64,000 nt of DNA, taken from the NCBI RefSeq assembly GCF_001298525.1, contig NZ_CP012678.1, positions 868,001 to 932,000 on the forward strand, read 5' to 3'. This DNA is from Psychrobacter urativorans (GTDB lineage Bacteria; Pseudomonadota; Gammaproteobacteria; Pseudomonadales; Moraxellaceae). Every line of letters starts with the position of its first letter. The first letter of the stretch is position 1. This document shows, in pieces, positions 19,881 through 30,806 of this stretch. A model generated the notes under the pieces. The model had not been told where the DNA came from. It searched no databases and saw only the letters and a list, made by a program, of their open reading frames with translations. The position numbers and the translations under genes are program-made.

Positions 19881-20705
19881 TTATTTCTTCTTGGCACGAC
19901 GGATGATCATACTGTCAGTACGCTTGTTATGACGCGTTTTAAGTCCTTTAGACTTCTGACCCCAAGGGCTGGTTGGATGGCGACCTTTATTACGACCTTC
20001 ACCACCACCATGTGGGTGATCAACAGGGTTCATCGCCACACCGCGAACGGAAGGACGAATACCGCGCCAACGTGAAGCACCAGCTTTACCAAGTGATTTC
20101 AAGTTGTTTTCTGTGTTAGAAACTTCACCAATAACGGCACGGCAATTAACGTGTACACGGCGAGTTTCACCTGAACGTAGACGAAGAATCGCATAAATAC
20201 CGTCACGACCTAGTAGTTGAACGCTTGCACCCGCTGCGCGAGCCATCTGTGCACCTTTACCGATTTTAAGCTCGATATTGTGAATCACAGTACCCAATGG
20301 GATATTTTTAAGCGGTAAACAGTTACCTGGACGAATCGGTGATGCTTCACCTGACATTACGGTATCGCCAACTGCTTGCTTTTTAGCAGCAATAATATAA
20401 CGACGTTCGCCATCAGCGTACTTAAGTAAGGCAATATGCGCAGTACGGTTAGGATCGTATTCGATACGCTCTACCGTTGCTGGAATATTGTCTTTCGTAC
20501 GTTTGAAGTCAATAATACGATAATGTTGCTTATGACCACCGCCAATATGACGAGTAGTAATGCGACCATTATTGTTACGACCACCGGTCTTGCTTTTTGA
20601 TTCTAGAAGCGCTGCAAACGGACGACCTTTATATAGGTGCGGATGCACTACTTTTTCAACAAAACGACGGCCTGGTGATGTTGGCTTTGCTTTTACGATA
20701 GGCAT
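19881..20705 (-). CDS. rplB: 50S ribosomal protein L2
   Basis: 274 aa. [20 protein letters not shown], and the C-terminal [20 protein letters not shown] with the conserved histidine near the peptidyl-transferase centre. Primary binder of 23S rRNA. Confidence 0.99.
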   Translation of the reverse strand: MPIVKAKPTSPGRRFVEKVVHPHLYKGRPFAALLESKSKTGGRNNNGRITTRHIGGGHKQHYRIIDFKRTKDNIPATVERIEYDPNRTAHIALLKYADGERRYIIAAKKQAVGDTVMSGEASPIRPGNCLPLKNIPLGTVIHNIELKIGKGAQMARAAGASVQLLGRDGIYAILRLRSGETRRVHVNCRAVIGEVSNTENNLKSLGKAGASRWRGIRPSVRGVAMNPVDHPHGGGEGRNKGRHPTSPWGQKSKGLKTRHNKRTDSMIIRRAKKK

Positions 20706-20716
20706 GAGTGTTATCC

Positions 20717-21067
20717 TTATTCGTTGTTCGCTGTTTCACTAGTAGAAGCAGTCGTATTCGCGACCTCTTCACCAGCATCAGCCATTTGTACATCGTGACC
20801 AGCTTTTAAGGTGACATAGGCTTTTTTATAGTCATTACGACGACCGATGTTTTTACCAAAACGCTTTGTCTTACCTTTAACATTCAAAGTGTTTACTTTT
20901 AAAACTTCAACACCTTCAAACATTAGCTCAACTGCTTTTTTGACTTCAAGCTTAGTCGCTTTAGAGTCAATTTTAAATACCTGCACGCCAAGTGAATCAC
21001 CAAGCATTTGAGATTTTTCTGAGAATACAGGTCCTCTTAAGACCTGATAAAGTCTTGCGTTGTTCAT
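20717..21067 (-). CDS. rplW: 50S ribosomal protein L23 with extended C-terminus
   Basis: 116 aa. [13 protein letters not shown] near the start and [20 protein letters not shown] are typical. The last ~20 residues ([20 protein letters not shown]) are an acidic Thr/Ser/Asn tail absent from the 100-aa E. coli protein. L23 docks SRP and trigger factor at the tunnel exit. Overlaps rplD by 4 bp. Confidence 0.98.
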   Translation of the reverse strand: MNNARLYQVLRGPVFSEKSQMLGDSLGVQVFKIDSKATKLEVKKAVELMFEGVEVLKVNTLNVKGKTKRFGKNIGRRNDYKKAYVTLKAGHDVQMADAGEEVANTTASTSETANNE

Positions 21068-21666
21068 GCTAGTGCTTCCTCAAATTGTTTCGCAGCTTCA
21101 ACTGACATGATTACTTTATCAAAAGCAATCAAGCTCACTGGATCCACTTCACTTGTATCAAGTACATTGACATGTGGAATGTTGCGTGCAGCTAAGTATA
21201 AATTTTCATCAACTTCTTTGGTGATGATTAATGCACGTGGTGCATTCAATTCACTTAACTTGGCAATCAGCTCTTTAGTCTTAGGTGCAGAAATAGTCAA
21301 TTCTTCAACCAAAATCAGACGCTCTTGGCGAATCAATTCGGCTAGAATACACTGCATAGCACCGCGATACATTTTACGGTTAACTTTCTGTGACCAGTCT
21401 TGTGGTTTGGCAGCAAATGCACGTCCGCCCCCACGCCAGATTGGGCTACGAATAGAGCCTGCACGAGCGCGACCAGTACCTTTTTGGCGCCATGGCTTAA
21501 TGCCACCGCCAGAAACTTCGGCACGGGTTTTTTGCGCACGAGTACCTTGGCGACCACCAGCAAGATATGCGGTGACAACCTGATGCACTAGCGCTTCGTT
21601 GAATTCACGACCGAAAGCCGTATCAGAAAGCTCAACTGCCGCTCCTGTAACTGTTTTTAAATCCAC
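21064..21666 (-). CDS. rplD: 50S ribosomal protein L4
   Basis: 200 aa. [20 protein letters not shown] is the extended tunnel loop signature. In E. coli L4 also autoregulates the S10 operon by binding its leader; a leader of about 275 nt is present here upstream of rpsJ. Confidence 0.99.
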   Translation of the reverse strand: MDLKTVTGAAVELSDTAFGREFNEALVHQVVTAYLAGGRQGTRAQKTRAEVSGGGIKPWRQKGTGRARAGSIRSPIWRGGGRAFAAKPQDWSQKVNRKMYRGAMQCILAELIRQERLILVEELTISAPKTKELIAKLSELNAPRALIITKEVDENLYLAARNIPHVNVLDTSEVDPVSLIAFDKVIMSVEAAKQFEEALA

Positions 21667-21680
21667 GTTAATCCCCTTGC

Positions 21681-22319
21681 TTAGGCTTTGACTGACGGAC
21701 GTACGATGACATCGCCACCGGTGGCACCAGGGATAGCACCCTTGATGACAAGTAACCCTTTTTCAACATCAACCGATATCACTTCTAGGCCTTGAACGGT
21801 AACGCGTTTGTTACCCATCTGACCTGGCATTTTTTTGCCTTTGAAGACTTTACCTGGTGACTGGTTTTGACCAGTTGAACCAATGGCACGGTGAGATACT
21901 GAGTTACCATGGGTGGCATCTTGCATGCTAAAGTTGTGACGCTTTACGCCGCCTTGAAAGCCTTTACCTTTACTGTTTCCTGTGACATCAACCATCTGAC
22001 CTTGTTCGAACAAGTCAGCTAGGATCTCACCACCAATTTCACGACCTTCAAGATCGCTATCATTGGCACGAAATTCCCAAACACCACGACCAGCGGCAAC
22101 GCCGGCTTTAGCGAAGTGACCTTTTTGAGCTGCTGTTACGCGGCTGTCACGACGAGTACCTGTGGTAACTTGGATGGCTTGATAGCCATCTACATCAGTA
22201 TTTTTTACTTGAGTAATGCGGTTAGCACTGATCTCAACCACTGTTACAGGGATAGATGCGCCTGCTTCAGTGAAGACACGGGTCATGCCGCATTTTTTAC
22301 CGACTAAACCGATCGCCAT
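21681..22319 (-). CDS. rplC: 50S ribosomal protein L3
   Basis: 212 aa. [20 protein letters not shown], the central [13 protein letters not shown], and [20 protein letters not shown]. The last contains the conserved glutamine methylated by PrmB in E. coli. Early 50S assembly protein. Confidence 0.99.
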   Translation of the reverse strand: MAIGLVGKKCGMTRVFTEAGASIPVTVVEISANRITQVKNTDVDGYQAIQVTTGTRRDSRVTAAQKGHFAKAGVAAGRGVWEFRANDSDLEGREIGGEILADLFEQGQMVDVTGNSKGKGFQGGVKRHNFSMQDATHGNSVSHRAIGSTGQNQSPGKVFKGKKMPGQMGNKRVTVQGLEVISVDVEKGLLVIKGAIPGATGGDVIVRPSVKA

Positions 22320-22367
22320 TTTAGACCTCTTTATATCTTATATTAATGGGTTGGGTGTTTATGTGCA

Positions 22368-22679
22368 TTAACCCAAAGCAATTTGAACGTCAACACCCGC
22401 CGCTAAGTCAAGCTTCATTAGCGCATCCACAGTTTTGTCGGTAGGTTGAACGATGTCAACCATACGCTTATGAGTACGGATTTCGTACTGGTCACGAGCG
22501 TCTTTATTTACGTGTGGTGAAGTTAGAACGTTGAAGCGCTCAATGCGAGTCGGCAACGGTACAGGACCACAAACTTGCGCACCGGTGCGCTTTGCTGTAT
22601 CAACAATCTCTTGTGCTGACTGATCGATTAAGCGATGATCAAAAGACTTAAGACGGATACGGATTCTCTGGTTAGCCAT
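22368..22679 (-). CDS. rpsJ: 30S ribosomal protein S10
   Basis: 103 aa ([39 protein letters not shown]). Ribosomal head protein and NusE transcription antitermination factor. First gene of the superoperon. AGGAG lies 9 nt before ATG. Confidence 0.99.
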   Translation of the reverse strand: MANQRIRIRLKSFDHRLIDQSAQEIVDTAKRTGAQVCGPVPLPTRIERFNVLTSPHVNKDARDQYEIRTHKRMVDIVQPTDKTVDALMKLDLAAGVDVQIALG

Positions 22680-22955
22680 GCCAGCAAGCTCCTAATATGT
22701 GCTTTTGCCATCTTTGCAGTGCAATATAATGACGAAAAGCCGTTTGGTTAAAGATTCACTTCAAGCTGCCTTCTGTTCTTAACCAGAATGAGTTCTTTAC
22801 TGGAACTTATAGCGTGCTAAAAGCAAAATAGTTTAAAGCCCCGCAGACCTTCCGTATTTATATGGATGTCAGCAAAGGCATAATGAAATAGTGCCAGAAA
22901 CGATGCTCTAGCTGTCATAGCGCTGGCTGTTTGGCCACGCGCTTATAATTCAGTA
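22680..22955 (-). promoter_or_regulatory. S10 operon leader region
   Basis: About 275 nt between the predicted transcription start (near 22955) and rpsJ. It contains short inverted repeats (for example TTCTG..CAGAA near 22773) but I cannot match it by eye to the known L4-binding leader. The rest of the rng-rpsJ gap up to 23177 shows no gene. Confidence 0.45.
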
Positions 22956-22961
22956 GTAAAT

Positions 22962-22989
22962 ATTATACATAGTATTTCAATGATTGCAA
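22962..22989 (-). promoter_or_regulatory. candidate promoter of the S10 ribosomal operon
   Basis: On the minus strand TTGCAA (22984-22989), a 16-bp spacer, and perfect TATAAT (22962-22967). It is well placed for the highly expressed operon and lies outside any coding sequence. Confidence 0.7.
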
Positions 22990-23177
22990 GAGCAATATAG
23001 ATAAAGAGGTTGATTACGCTAACATTCACGCCACTACTGACATCTCAATCTTTGGGGTTATTTATCTGCTATCTTCATCTTATATTTATAGTAATGAGAT
23101 GTTATAAATCTTTGAGCCACAATGAACAGTTTATGACTCAATTTTTAATGATGACAGGATGATTTAATAACAATAAA

Positions 23178-24764
23178 TTAATCTAAGACTATGTCATATT
23201 GCTCTTGCGTATAAAGGCTTTCGACTTCAAAGGTTATCACCCGCCCTAGTAAGTATTCTAAATCAGCGACGGTATCGGCTTCTGAGGTGAGTAATAAGTC
23301 AATCACCGCTGCATGAGCCACGACGGTAAACTTCTTGGGAGAGTTATAGGTACGGGCACAGCGCATGATTTCACGAAATATCTCAAAGCAGACGGTTTCT
23401 GCTGTTTTAACAAAACCGCGTCCTTGACAGGTCGAGCACGGCTCACACAATTGCTGCCCTAGCGATTCCCGCGTCCGCTTACGGGTCATTTCAACCAAAC
23501 CCAGCTCACTGACTTGGGTGATATTAGACTTTGCATAGTCCTGTGCTAGTTGTACTTGCAGACTTTCTAATACATCATCTTTATGCGGTTGTTCAAGCAT
23601 ATCGATAAAATCTAGAATAATAATACCGCCCAAATTTCGTAAGCGCAGTTGCCGAGCGATAGCATGAGTAGCTTCAAGGTTGGTTTTATAGACCGTGTCT
23701 TCTAAAGAACGCCCGCCAACAAAAGAGCCCGTATTAACATCAATGGTCGTCATGGCTTCGGTTTGGTCGATGATGAGATAACCACCCGATTTTAAATCAA
23801 CGCGCCGTTTCAGCGCATCGCGCAAATCTTCCTCGACACGGTGCACATCAAATAGCGCAGGCTCAGCGGTATAATGCACGATGCGATCATAAATAAAAGG
23901 CACAAACTCTTTAGCAAAATCGCGCACTTGCGCGTAGATTTGCGCGTTATCAATAATGACCTTTTCAGTATCTCCATGAACCAAGTCACGAATAGAACGC
24001 AGCGGTAGAGACAGCTCTTGGTAAATGAGCTGTGAGCTTTTATGATGGTTGATTTCCTGCCTGCGAGCACAAATAGTACGCCAAAGTTGTACGAGGTAGT
24101 AAATATCTTCTTCAAGCTTATCTACTGGTACGCGCTCAGCAGCCGTTCGGGCAATGAGTCCACCTTGTAAGTTAACCGTTTGCATTAAGCTGTTCAGTTC
24201 AGTCTTGAGACGGCTGCGCTCTTCCTCACCGTCAATGCGCTGAGAGATACCAATATGGTCGCTAGAAGGCAAATAGACCAAATAGCGGGAAGGTAAAGAG
24301 ATATTGGTGGTCAGGCGCGCGCCTTTACTGCCCAACTGATCTTTGGTAACTTGTACCAATATACGCTGGCTTTCGTGTAGTCGGTGTTGAATCAAGCTTT
24401 TGCTGGCAGTAGCAACAATATCCGTACTTTGGGCGTTCACAACTGGCAATACTTCCGGAGCGGCACTAGACACAACGAGAGTATCTTCATCTATACTATC
24501 AATTACTTTATTCTTTTTAATGACTGGTGGGCGCGGCTCACGCTGCATATCATTAACGTGTAAAAACGCGGTGCGCGACTGCCCAATATCGACAAAGGCA
24601 GCTTGCATCCCCGGTAGCACACGTACGACGGTTCCCAAATATATATTACCCACCAACCCCAACTTGTGGTGGCGCTCAATATAAATTTCGCCCAGTACAC
24701 CATTATCCAAGACTGCCACACGGGATTCCATCGGACTGACATTAATCAGCAGCTCTTCAGACAT
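23178..24764 (-). CDS. rng: ribonuclease G
   Basis: 528 aa endoribonuclease of the RNase E/G family, processing 16S rRNA 5' ends and mRNA. An N-terminal S1 domain (VGNIYLGTVVRVLPGMQAAF) precedes the RNase H-like/DNase I-like catalytic core with Asp342 (TTIDVNTGSFVG) and Asp385 (GGIIILDFIDM). Zn-link CEPCSTCQGRG follows. There is no C-terminal degradosome scaffold, so this is RNase G. The S1 loop at residues 76-132 carries roughly 25 more residues than E. coli RNase G. Downstream of maf, the classical mreBCD-maf-rng order. Confidence 0.95.
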   Translation of the reverse strand: MSEELLINVSPMESRVAVLDNGVLGEIYIERHHKLGLVGNIYLGTVVRVLPGMQAAFVDIGQSRTAFLHVNDMQREPRPPVIKKNKVIDSIDEDTLVVSSAAPEVLPVVNAQSTDIVATASKSLIQHRLHESQRILVQVTKDQLGSKGARLTTNISLPSRYLVYLPSSDHIGISQRIDGEEERSRLKTELNSLMQTVNLQGGLIARTAAERVPVDKLEEDIYYLVQLWRTICARRQEINHHKSSQLIYQELSLPLRSIRDLVHGDTEKVIIDNAQIYAQVRDFAKEFVPFIYDRIVHYTAEPALFDVHRVEEDLRDALKRRVDLKSGGYLIIDQTEAMTTIDVNTGSFVGGRSLEDTVYKTNLEATHAIARQLRLRNLGGIIILDFIDMLEQPHKDDVLESLQVQLAQDYAKSNITQVSELGLVEMTRKRTRESLGQQLCEPCSTCQGRGFVKTAETVCFEIFREIMRCARTYNSPKKFTVVAHAAVIDLLLTSEADTVADLEYLLGRVITFEVESLYTQEQYDIVLD

Positions 24765-24920
24765 AGTGCCTCTTCTCTATTATCATATTGCTTATTGAAT
24801 CATTATGAATCGTTACTAATGACGTTAATAATCTAATCGTAGCCTAGTGTAGCAAACACACGATAACTCTGCCCACTATCCTGCCGTGTCATTATGTATT
24901 TTATGCTTTTGGCTTACCTT

Positions 24921-25634
24921 TTATGGTTCGATAGCATTATTAACTTTAGTAGCATGGTTAATTAATGCCAGCGTTTGCGATAATGGTAGCCCAACGACAT
25001 TCGTATAGCTGCCATTAATACGCGTTACCCATGCGGCAGCTAAGCCTTGGATGCCATAACCGCCCGCTTTATCAGCAGGCTCACCACTGTCCCAATAAGA
25101 CGCCATCATACCCGATGTTAAAGGGATAAAGGTAACATCGGTACGTTCAATAATTTGCTGTTGCCAAACTATCTGTAACGCCATCGTATCGGCATTGCTT
25201 ACGTGGTCATTATCACTAGAGGTATCTATTGGGGTTAATATGACTTGCGTTGCTTGCACCGCTGTCCATACTTGATGGGTATTGTCAGACATTTGCTGCC
25301 ACATACTATAAGCATGATTGCGATCTGTGGGCTTGACGAGAACGGTCTTACCGTCTGATAGCACGCCTATGGTGTCCGCTGTTAAAATTATAAAAGGCGT
25401 ATTAACGGGTGGAGAAAGGGTGCATGGCGTAGACAGACTGTTTTTATACTCTTCATTTAATTTGGTAATAGCGGCTATCGCTTTGGTAGCGACCATACGC
25501 TGAATATAGTCTGTAGGGCTTTCATCATCGTATGGGGTTTCATCAATATCAACGCTCATAATAGTAAACTCTAGCTGCGCAGTAGCAAGCATTTCACGGC
25601 GACGAGGCGAACCAGACGCTAATATGATGTTCAT
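24921..25634 (-). CDS. maf: Maf-family nucleoside triphosphate pyrophosphatase (YhdE type)
   Basis: 237 aa. LASGSPRRREML at residues 5-16, DIDETP, the catalytic ADTIG, KPTDRNHAYSMWQQMSDNTH, and SGEPADKAGGYGIQG are Maf motifs. The mre-linked member is dTTP/UTP pyrophosphatase YhdE. It is about 40 residues longer than E. coli, mainly from inserts at residues 66-77 and 135-150. Removes non-canonical or excess dNTPs. Confidence 0.92.
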   Translation of the reverse strand: MNIILASGSPRRREMLATAQLEFTIMSVDIDETPYDDESPTDYIQRMVATKAIAAITKLNEEYKNSLSTPCTLSPPVNTPFIILTADTIGVLSDGKTVLVKPTDRNHAYSMWQQMSDNTHQVWTAVQATQVILTPIDTSSDNDHVSNADTMALQIVWQQQIIERTDVTFIPLTSGMMASYWDSGEPADKAGGYGIQGLAAAWVTRINGSYTNVVGLPLSQTLALINHATKVNNAIEP

Positions 25635-25719
25635 TACGATTCTCTTATCTAAGTAAATTTATTATAGGAGGTCTTTTTAGTGCATCTATTTTAGAAGATA
25701 GACGGCTAGAAATAAGCTA

Positions 25720-26202
25720 CTAAGTGAAACGGCGTAAGACTAGGTACAACAGCGGCCAGCTGATAATACTGACGAGTAAGGGTAAGGCTGATGGTATGGC
25801 AAATGAATCTTGTGTCATTAGCTGTAATAACCAGAGACTGAGTTGAAATGCTACTAATCCTAGTATCGCCATGAACCATGCCGAAACCATAGTTAATGAT
25901 TTAATATACACGCCAGTCTTTTGCATGACTAAGGTGACCATCACGGCAGCAAAGGCGTGCTGACCTAAGCGCGTATCCATGAGTAAGTCTATAACCACAC
26001 CAATAGTAAATGCCGTAAAAATACCAACATACCGCGGTTGGAACAATAACCAAAAAATCAGTACCATAATCATCAGCATTGGATGCAAAGAGGCTATATG
26101 TGGACTGAGCGGATAAACACTGAGCGCTGAGGCGATGATAAAGCTTAGAAAAATGACGATCGGCAACCTGCCCGTTGTGTACTCAAAGTTAGAATGCGCC
26201 AT
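25720..26202 (-). CDS. mreD: rod shape-determining protein MreD
   Basis: 160 aa, about five transmembrane helices (first at residues 12-30), small inner-membrane member of the MreBCD elongasome. Weakly conserved sequence; assignment rests on hydropathy (GVVIDLLMDTRLGQHAF is characteristic) and on its place after mreC. Confidence 0.93.
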   Translation of the reverse strand: MAHSNFEYTTGRLPIVIFLSFIIASALSVYPLSPHIASLHPMLMIMVLIFWLLFQPRYVGIFTAFTIGVVIDLLMDTRLGQHAFAAVMVTLVMQKTGVYIKSLTMVSAWFMAILGLVAFQLSLWLLQLMTQDSFAIPSALPLLVSIISWPLLYLVLRRFT

Positions 26203-26237
26203 AAATGCTTACCTTAACCATGATTATGCGGCGACTA

Positions 26238-26278
26238 CGATACTGTATATTTGATATATATATATTTGATACTGTATC
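26238..26278. repeat. AT-rich direct repeat in the mreC-mreD gap
   Basis: GATACTGTAT occurs at 26239-26248 and 26268-26277 around a TATATATATA tract and two TATTTGATA copies. Simple-sequence character; no function evident. Confidence 0.7.
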
Positions 26279-26286
26279 TTTAGCGA

Positions 26287-27162
26287 TCATTGATGTTCAG
26301 CGTCTGTCATTTTATCTTGTAAGATTAATACATACGCATTATCAATAAAATTGGCAGCAGGTGACACATCAATGCTTCTAAAGTTATCTGCTTGAGTATC
26401 TTTGACACGCGCAATGCGCCCAACCCGATAACCTGCGGGAATCCGACCACCAAGACCGGAAGAAATCAGCTCATCGCCCACACGCACATCTGAGCTTTTA
26501 AACACATAGTTGAGCCTTAAAGCCGTTGGTAACCCTTTACCGGTGACAATACCTCGCTGACCGGTACGCTTGACTATCACTGCGACCGATTGCTGCTCAT
26601 CTGTGATTAACATTAAGCGACTGGTATTGGGATAAACCGTAATTATTTGCCCAAGAATGCCCGACTCATCAATGACGGTCTGCCCGACTTGTACCCCGTC
26701 CTTTGTGCCTTTATTTAGCACCAAAATTTGTTTAAGTGGATTGGCATCCGTACCGATAACTTGTGCCAAATTTAGGTCAAACTGTTCCGTCGTGGTGGTT
26801 GATAGAATACCTTGCAAGCGCACATTTTGCGCCAAGATATAGTCTTGTTGCTGTAGACTGGCTTGGGCGTGCATCAACTGCGACTTGAGCTGGACATTTT
26901 CACGGCGCAAGGCTTCTTTTGATTGCATACTGCCACTTGCCCAATGCTCAGCGTAACTGGGCAATAAAGATAGCTCATAAATAGGCTGCGTCGCGGCGTG
27001 ACTGATAGTGCGGATGGGATTGAACCATTCTGGATTTTTGCTATCCATCCACATCAGTAGCACTGCCATTATTAATACAATGATCGTGGTTCGAAATGGT
27101 AAAGATTGGCGAGCAAACATACTTGGCGTCATAAGATGGCTAATATAATCAGTACCCAACAT
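26287..27162 (-). CDS. mreC: rod shape-determining protein MreC
   Basis: 291 aa. One N-terminal membrane helix (about residues 24-40), a periplasmic coiled coil (about 75-115) and two beta domains (SGILGQIITVYPNTSRLMLI; SSGLGGRIPAGYRVGRI). Links MreB filaments to the periplasmic wall-synthesis enzymes. The start could be a few codons inside (Met11 or Met15). 155 bp after mreB. Confidence 0.96.
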   Translation of the reverse strand: MLGTDYISHLMTPSMFARQSLPFRTTIIVLIMAVLLMWMDSKNPEWFNPIRTISHAATQPIYELSLLPSYAEHWASGSMQSKEALRRENVQLKSQLMHAQASLQQQDYILAQNVRLQGILSTTTTEQFDLNLAQVIGTDANPLKQILVLNKGTKDGVQVGQTVIDESGILGQIITVYPNTSRLMLITDEQQSVAVIVKRTGQRGIVTGKGLPTALRLNYVFKSSDVRVGDELISSGLGGRIPAGYRVGRIARVKDTQADNFRSIDVSPAANFIDNAYVLILQDKMTDAEHQ

Positions 27163-27317
27163 TGGGGTTTCTGGAGTTTAAAACATCGAACGTTAACTAT
27201 AATAACGTCATCAATCATTTGTTATTAATGACGCTATCATTATTTATCCGTACCACAACAGGCAGTTTTTTGACGGTCTTTATCTCTATGTAAAAAATAC
27301 TTAATCTTTACAAACGC

Positions 27318-28349
27318 CTATACAAATATTGTATTAAGGCTGTTGTTATTGATAAAGTTAAGCGCTTGACCGGCACCACGGCTCACACAAGTCAGCGGAT
27401 CTTCGGCGACACTAACCGGCAATCCAGTTTCTTTTGATATAAACTTGTCTAAATCACGCAGTAAAGCGCTACCACCGGTTAGGACAATACCACGCTCGGC
27501 AATATCTGAAGATAACTCAGGTGGCGTTTCTTCTAATGCCGATTTGATGGCATTAATAATACCATTTAGTGGATCACGTAAAGCGGTATGAATGTCCGCT
27601 GAATTGACCATTAATGTTTGAGGCATACCATCTGCAATGCTACGTCCGCGCACTTCCACTTCTATTTGCTGACGCCCATCATTAATCGCAGTGCCCACTT
27701 CTTGTTTGACGCGCTCAGCGGTCGCTTCACCAATCACGCAACCATGACTACGACGAATGTAAGTAATAATCGCCTCGTCAAACATATCGCCACCGATACG
27801 AATAGACTGCGCATACACACAGCCTGATAGCGCAATGACCGCAATTTCAGTCGTGCCGCCACCAATATCAACAATCATTGAACCGCTGGCTTCATGAACT
27901 GGCAACCCTGCCCCAATGGCGGCTGCCATCGGCTCTTCTAACAGCAATACTCTGCTCGCCCCTGCTGATAATACCGCGGCACGAATGGCTTTGCGCTCAA
28001 TCATCGTTGATTTATAAGGCACACAAACCACTACTTTCGGCTGTGACAAAAAACGCTTGGCTTTTACTTTAATAATAAAGTGTTTTAGCATCTGCTGAGT
28101 CACATCAAAGTCGGAAATCACGCCGTCTTTTAGTGGTCGAATAGCGGTAATATTAGCCGGCGTGCGCCCTAGCATTTGCTTCGCATCAACACCGACCGCC
28201 GCAATGGTAGGATTTTGCATGTGACTGGTACGCAGCGCAACGACGGTAGGTTCGTTCAATACCACACCTTTATTAGGAATAAAAATTAAGGTATTGGCAG
28301 TACCAAGGTCGATTGCGATATTATTTGATAAAAATCCAAACAGGTTCAT
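27318..28349 (-). CDS. mreB: rod shape-determining protein MreB
   Basis: 343 aa bacterial actin. N-terminal amphipathic [10 protein letters not shown], phosphate-1 motif DLGTANTL, phosphate-2 [12 protein letters not shown], adenosine motif [11 protein letters not shown]. Guides lateral wall synthesis; coccobacillary Moraxellaceae retain it. Divergent from gatC across a 579-bp gap. Confidence 0.99.
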   Translation of the reverse strand: MNLFGFLSNNIAIDLGTANTLIFIPNKGVVLNEPTVVALRTSHMQNPTIAAVGVDAKQMLGRTPANITAIRPLKDGVISDFDVTQQMLKHFIIKVKAKRFLSQPKVVVCVPYKSTMIERKAIRAAVLSAGASRVLLLEEPMAAAIGAGLPVHEASGSMIVDIGGGTTEIAVIALSGCVYAQSIRIGGDMFDEAIITYIRRSHGCVIGEATAERVKQEVGTAINDGRQQIEVEVRGRSIADGMPQTLMVNSADIHTALRDPLNGIINAIKSALEETPPELSSDIAERGIVLTGGSALLRDLDKFISKETGLPVSVAEDPLTCVSRGAGQALNFINNNSLNTIFV

Positions 28350-28928
28350 GTCTAATATATCCAGCGTCTTACAGATAAGGCGAATGAGAGATTTGAGGCA
28401 TTACGCGTCAGCGTCTATTAGGTCAGCGTTGGACGCTCATCGCAGCCATAATATACCTGCGTAACCAGTCGAACCTAAACGTTAATGGTAAAAATGGACT
28501 AAATTATACCGACTTAGGGCAGAAAAACATAGGTCTTTACCTAGCGAAGTCCCGTTACTTTTTATAAACGTCCCCATTAATTATAAAATGCTGACTGACA
28601 TGAGCTCACAATCTTTAATGGGATTCTATCATTTTACTAAGAACTTGATTTACCTCTTAAAATGGCAAAACTCAGCTCATGCCTGTTCGCTACTATGTCA
28701 AGTTAAGGCTGCCGTAAGGTGCAATGTTTGTGCAGCAATCGTACGTCATGCTCTGTAAACTTGGGTCAGATGCTTTATAATAAGTTATTAATCGTTTTAA
28801 AGTGGTTATGAGCTGATAAACAGCTTTAGCGTTGTAGAATATTTTTGTGCCACATTCTAAGTTTGAAACTCTCAGCTTAAAAATCTAAGTTTAAATTCTA
28901 ATAAATACTGTCCTACAGTGGAGAAATT
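28350..28928. other. mreB-gatC divergent intergenic region
   Basis: 579 bp without a credible gene. A perfect TATAAT at 28776-28781 on the plus strand could be the -10 of gatCAB, but no good -35 precedes it. The mreB promoter must also lie here. I see no RNA gene or strong terminator. Confidence 0.5.
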
Positions 28929-29243
28929 ATGTCACAACAACCGTCAACGACTGACAGTAGTGTTAGCCGTCAAGAAATCCTCGTCGTTGCTAATCTAGCA
29001 CGATTGGGTGTCGATGCAGATACCGCTGATAGTTATGCCAGTGACATCAGCAAAATACTGGCCTTAATGCAAACCTTATCCAGTGTCGATACCACTGGTT
29101 TGACGCCATTGGCTAATATTCATGAGGCTTGCCAAGAATTACGGGCTGACGTTGCCAATCATGATATCAACCGCGAGCGCAATCAGTCGATGGCACCAGC
29201 AGTTGAGCAAGGTTTATACTTAGTGCCGCAAGTGATTGAGTAA
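28929..29243 (+). CDS. gatC: Asp-tRNA(Asn)/Glu-tRNA(Gln) amidotransferase subunit C
   Basis: 104 aa. VSRQEILVVANLARLGVD and the ISKILALMQTLSSVDTTGLTP block, then LRAD near the end, are GatC motifs. It forms the belt around GatA that stabilises the complex. The N-terminus has a short Ser/Thr extension. GGAGAA lies before ATG. Confidence 0.96.
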   Translation: MSQQPSTTDSSVSRQEILVVANLARLGVDADTADSYASDISKILALMQTLSSVDTTGLTPLANIHEACQELRADVANHDINRERNQSMAPAVEQGLYLVPQVIE

Positions 29244-29309
29244 CCAAGCGCCAATCTCAACTCTTTTAGTCTTATCTTATGCAGTTAACATTTTGACGGA
29301 CGACCCCTT

Positions 29310-30806
29310 ATGTCTGAGTTACATCATTTAAGTACCGAGCAGCTGATTGCGGGCTTACAAGACAAACAATTTAGCAGCCTTGAGCTGACTGAACATTTTA
29401 TTAAGCGTATTGATGCGCTAGATGGCAAGATTAATAGCTTTATTACCCATACTTCTGAGACGGCTCGCGCCCAAGCGCAAGCAGCGGACGAAATGCGTGC
29501 GCAAGGCGATATGCGTCCTTTACTTGGCGTACCGATGGCGCATAAAGATATCTTTTGTACTCAAGGCGTGCTGACCACTTGTGGCTCAAAAATGCTGCAT
29601 AATTTTATTTCACCGTATGACGCCACCATCGTGACCAATATCGATAACGCTGGCATGATTAGCCTTGGTAAGCTCAATATGGATGAGTTCGCTATGGGCT
29701 CTGACAATAGCAGCTCTTATTATGGGTCGGTACAAAATCCGTGGAATCTTGAGCACGTACCGGGTGGCTCATCGGGTGGTAGCGCGGCGGCAGTAGCGGC
29801 AGGTTTTGTTCCGGTTGCAACCGCGAGTGATACAGGTGGCTCGATTCGTCAACCGGCATCATTTTGTGGTTTGACGGGTATTAAACCCACTTATGGTCGC
29901 GTCTCACGCTTTGGGATGATTGCTTATGCGTCAAGTCTAGACCAAGCAGGCAGCGTTGGTCGTAGTGCGAAAGATTGCGCTTATTTATTGCAGCCTATGA
30001 TTGGTCATGACCCACGTGATGCAACCTCTATTAAATATGATATGCCAGATTATGTGCAAGATATGAATGACGCAGTGGCAAAAGCAGGTGATAAACCACT
30101 TGCTGGATTGCGCATTGGGGTGGCAAAAGAGTATTTCGGTGAAGGCTTAAATGCCGAAGTGAATCAATTGGTACGCGCTGCATTACAGCAATATGAAACG
30201 CTTGGTGCAACGATTGTGGAAGTCAATATCACTGACCCAGAAATCACCCTTGCCACTTATTATATGCTAGCGCCTGCGGAAGCCTCATCAAACCTATCGC
30301 GCTTTGATGGCGTACGCTTTGGCTATCGCTGTGAAAATCCAACAGACTTAACCGACTTATATACACGCTCACGCTCTGAAGGCTTTGGTCCTGAAGTACA
30401 GCGCCGTATCTTGATGGGTACTTATGCCCTGTCCGCAGGTTACTTTGATGCTTATTACACCAAAGCGCAAAAGATTCGCCGTATTATTGTCAAAGATTTT
30501 GCCGATGCCTTTGCCAACTGTGATGTGATTGCCAGTCCAACCGTGCCAACGGCTGCGTATAAGCTGAGCGAAAATTTAGATTCTGCGTCTATGTACCTAG
30601 GCGATGTATATACGATTGGGGTGAATCTTGCTGGTCTGCCTGCACTTAGTCAACCTGTTGGTTTAACAGAAAGTGGCTTACCCGTTGGTTTACAACTGAT
30701 TGGTCAACATTGGTGTGAGAGCCAACTGCTCACCACCGCGCATTTATTCCAACAGCACACTGACCATCATCTACAACACTCTGCCATCGCCAAGGAGACG
30801 GTATAA
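29310..30806 (+). CDS. gatA: Asp-tRNA(Asn)/Glu-tRNA(Gln) amidotransferase subunit A
   Basis: 498 aa amidase that releases ammonia from glutamine. The Ser-cisSer-Lys triad is visible: Lys79 (VPMAHKDIF), Ser154 ([14 protein letters not shown]) and Ser178 ([10 protein letters not shown]). Ammonia is channelled to GatB. 1-bp overlap with gatB. Confidence 0.98.
   Translation: MSELHHLSTEQLIAGLQDKQFSSLELTEHFIKRIDALDGKINSFITHTSETARAQAQAADEMRAQGDMRPLLGVPMAHKDIFCTQGVLTTCGSKMLHNFISPYDATIVTNIDNAGMISLGKLNMDEFAMGSDNSSSYYGSVQNPWNLEHVPGGSSGGSAAAVAAGFVPVATASDTGGSIRQPASFCGLTGIKPTYGRVSRFGMIAYASSLDQAGSVGRSAKDCAYLLQPMIGHDPRDATSIKYDMPDYVQDMNDAVAKAGDKPLAGLRIGVAKEYFGEGLNAEVNQLVRAALQQYETLGATIVEVNITDPEITLATYYMLAPAEASSNLSRFDGVRFGYRCENPTDLTDLYTRSRSEGFGPEVQRRILMGTYALSAGYFDAYYTKAQKIRRIIVKDFADAFANCDVIASPTVPTAAYKLSENLDSASMYLGDVYTIGVNLAGLPALSQPVGLTESGLPVGLQLIGQHWCESQLLTTAHLFQQHTDHHLQHSAIAKETV

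Noticed and set aside
21107..21583. 158-aa plus-strand open frame inside rplD
   Set aside because: Antisense to a well-identified L4 gene; the open frame is a by-product of its codon usage.
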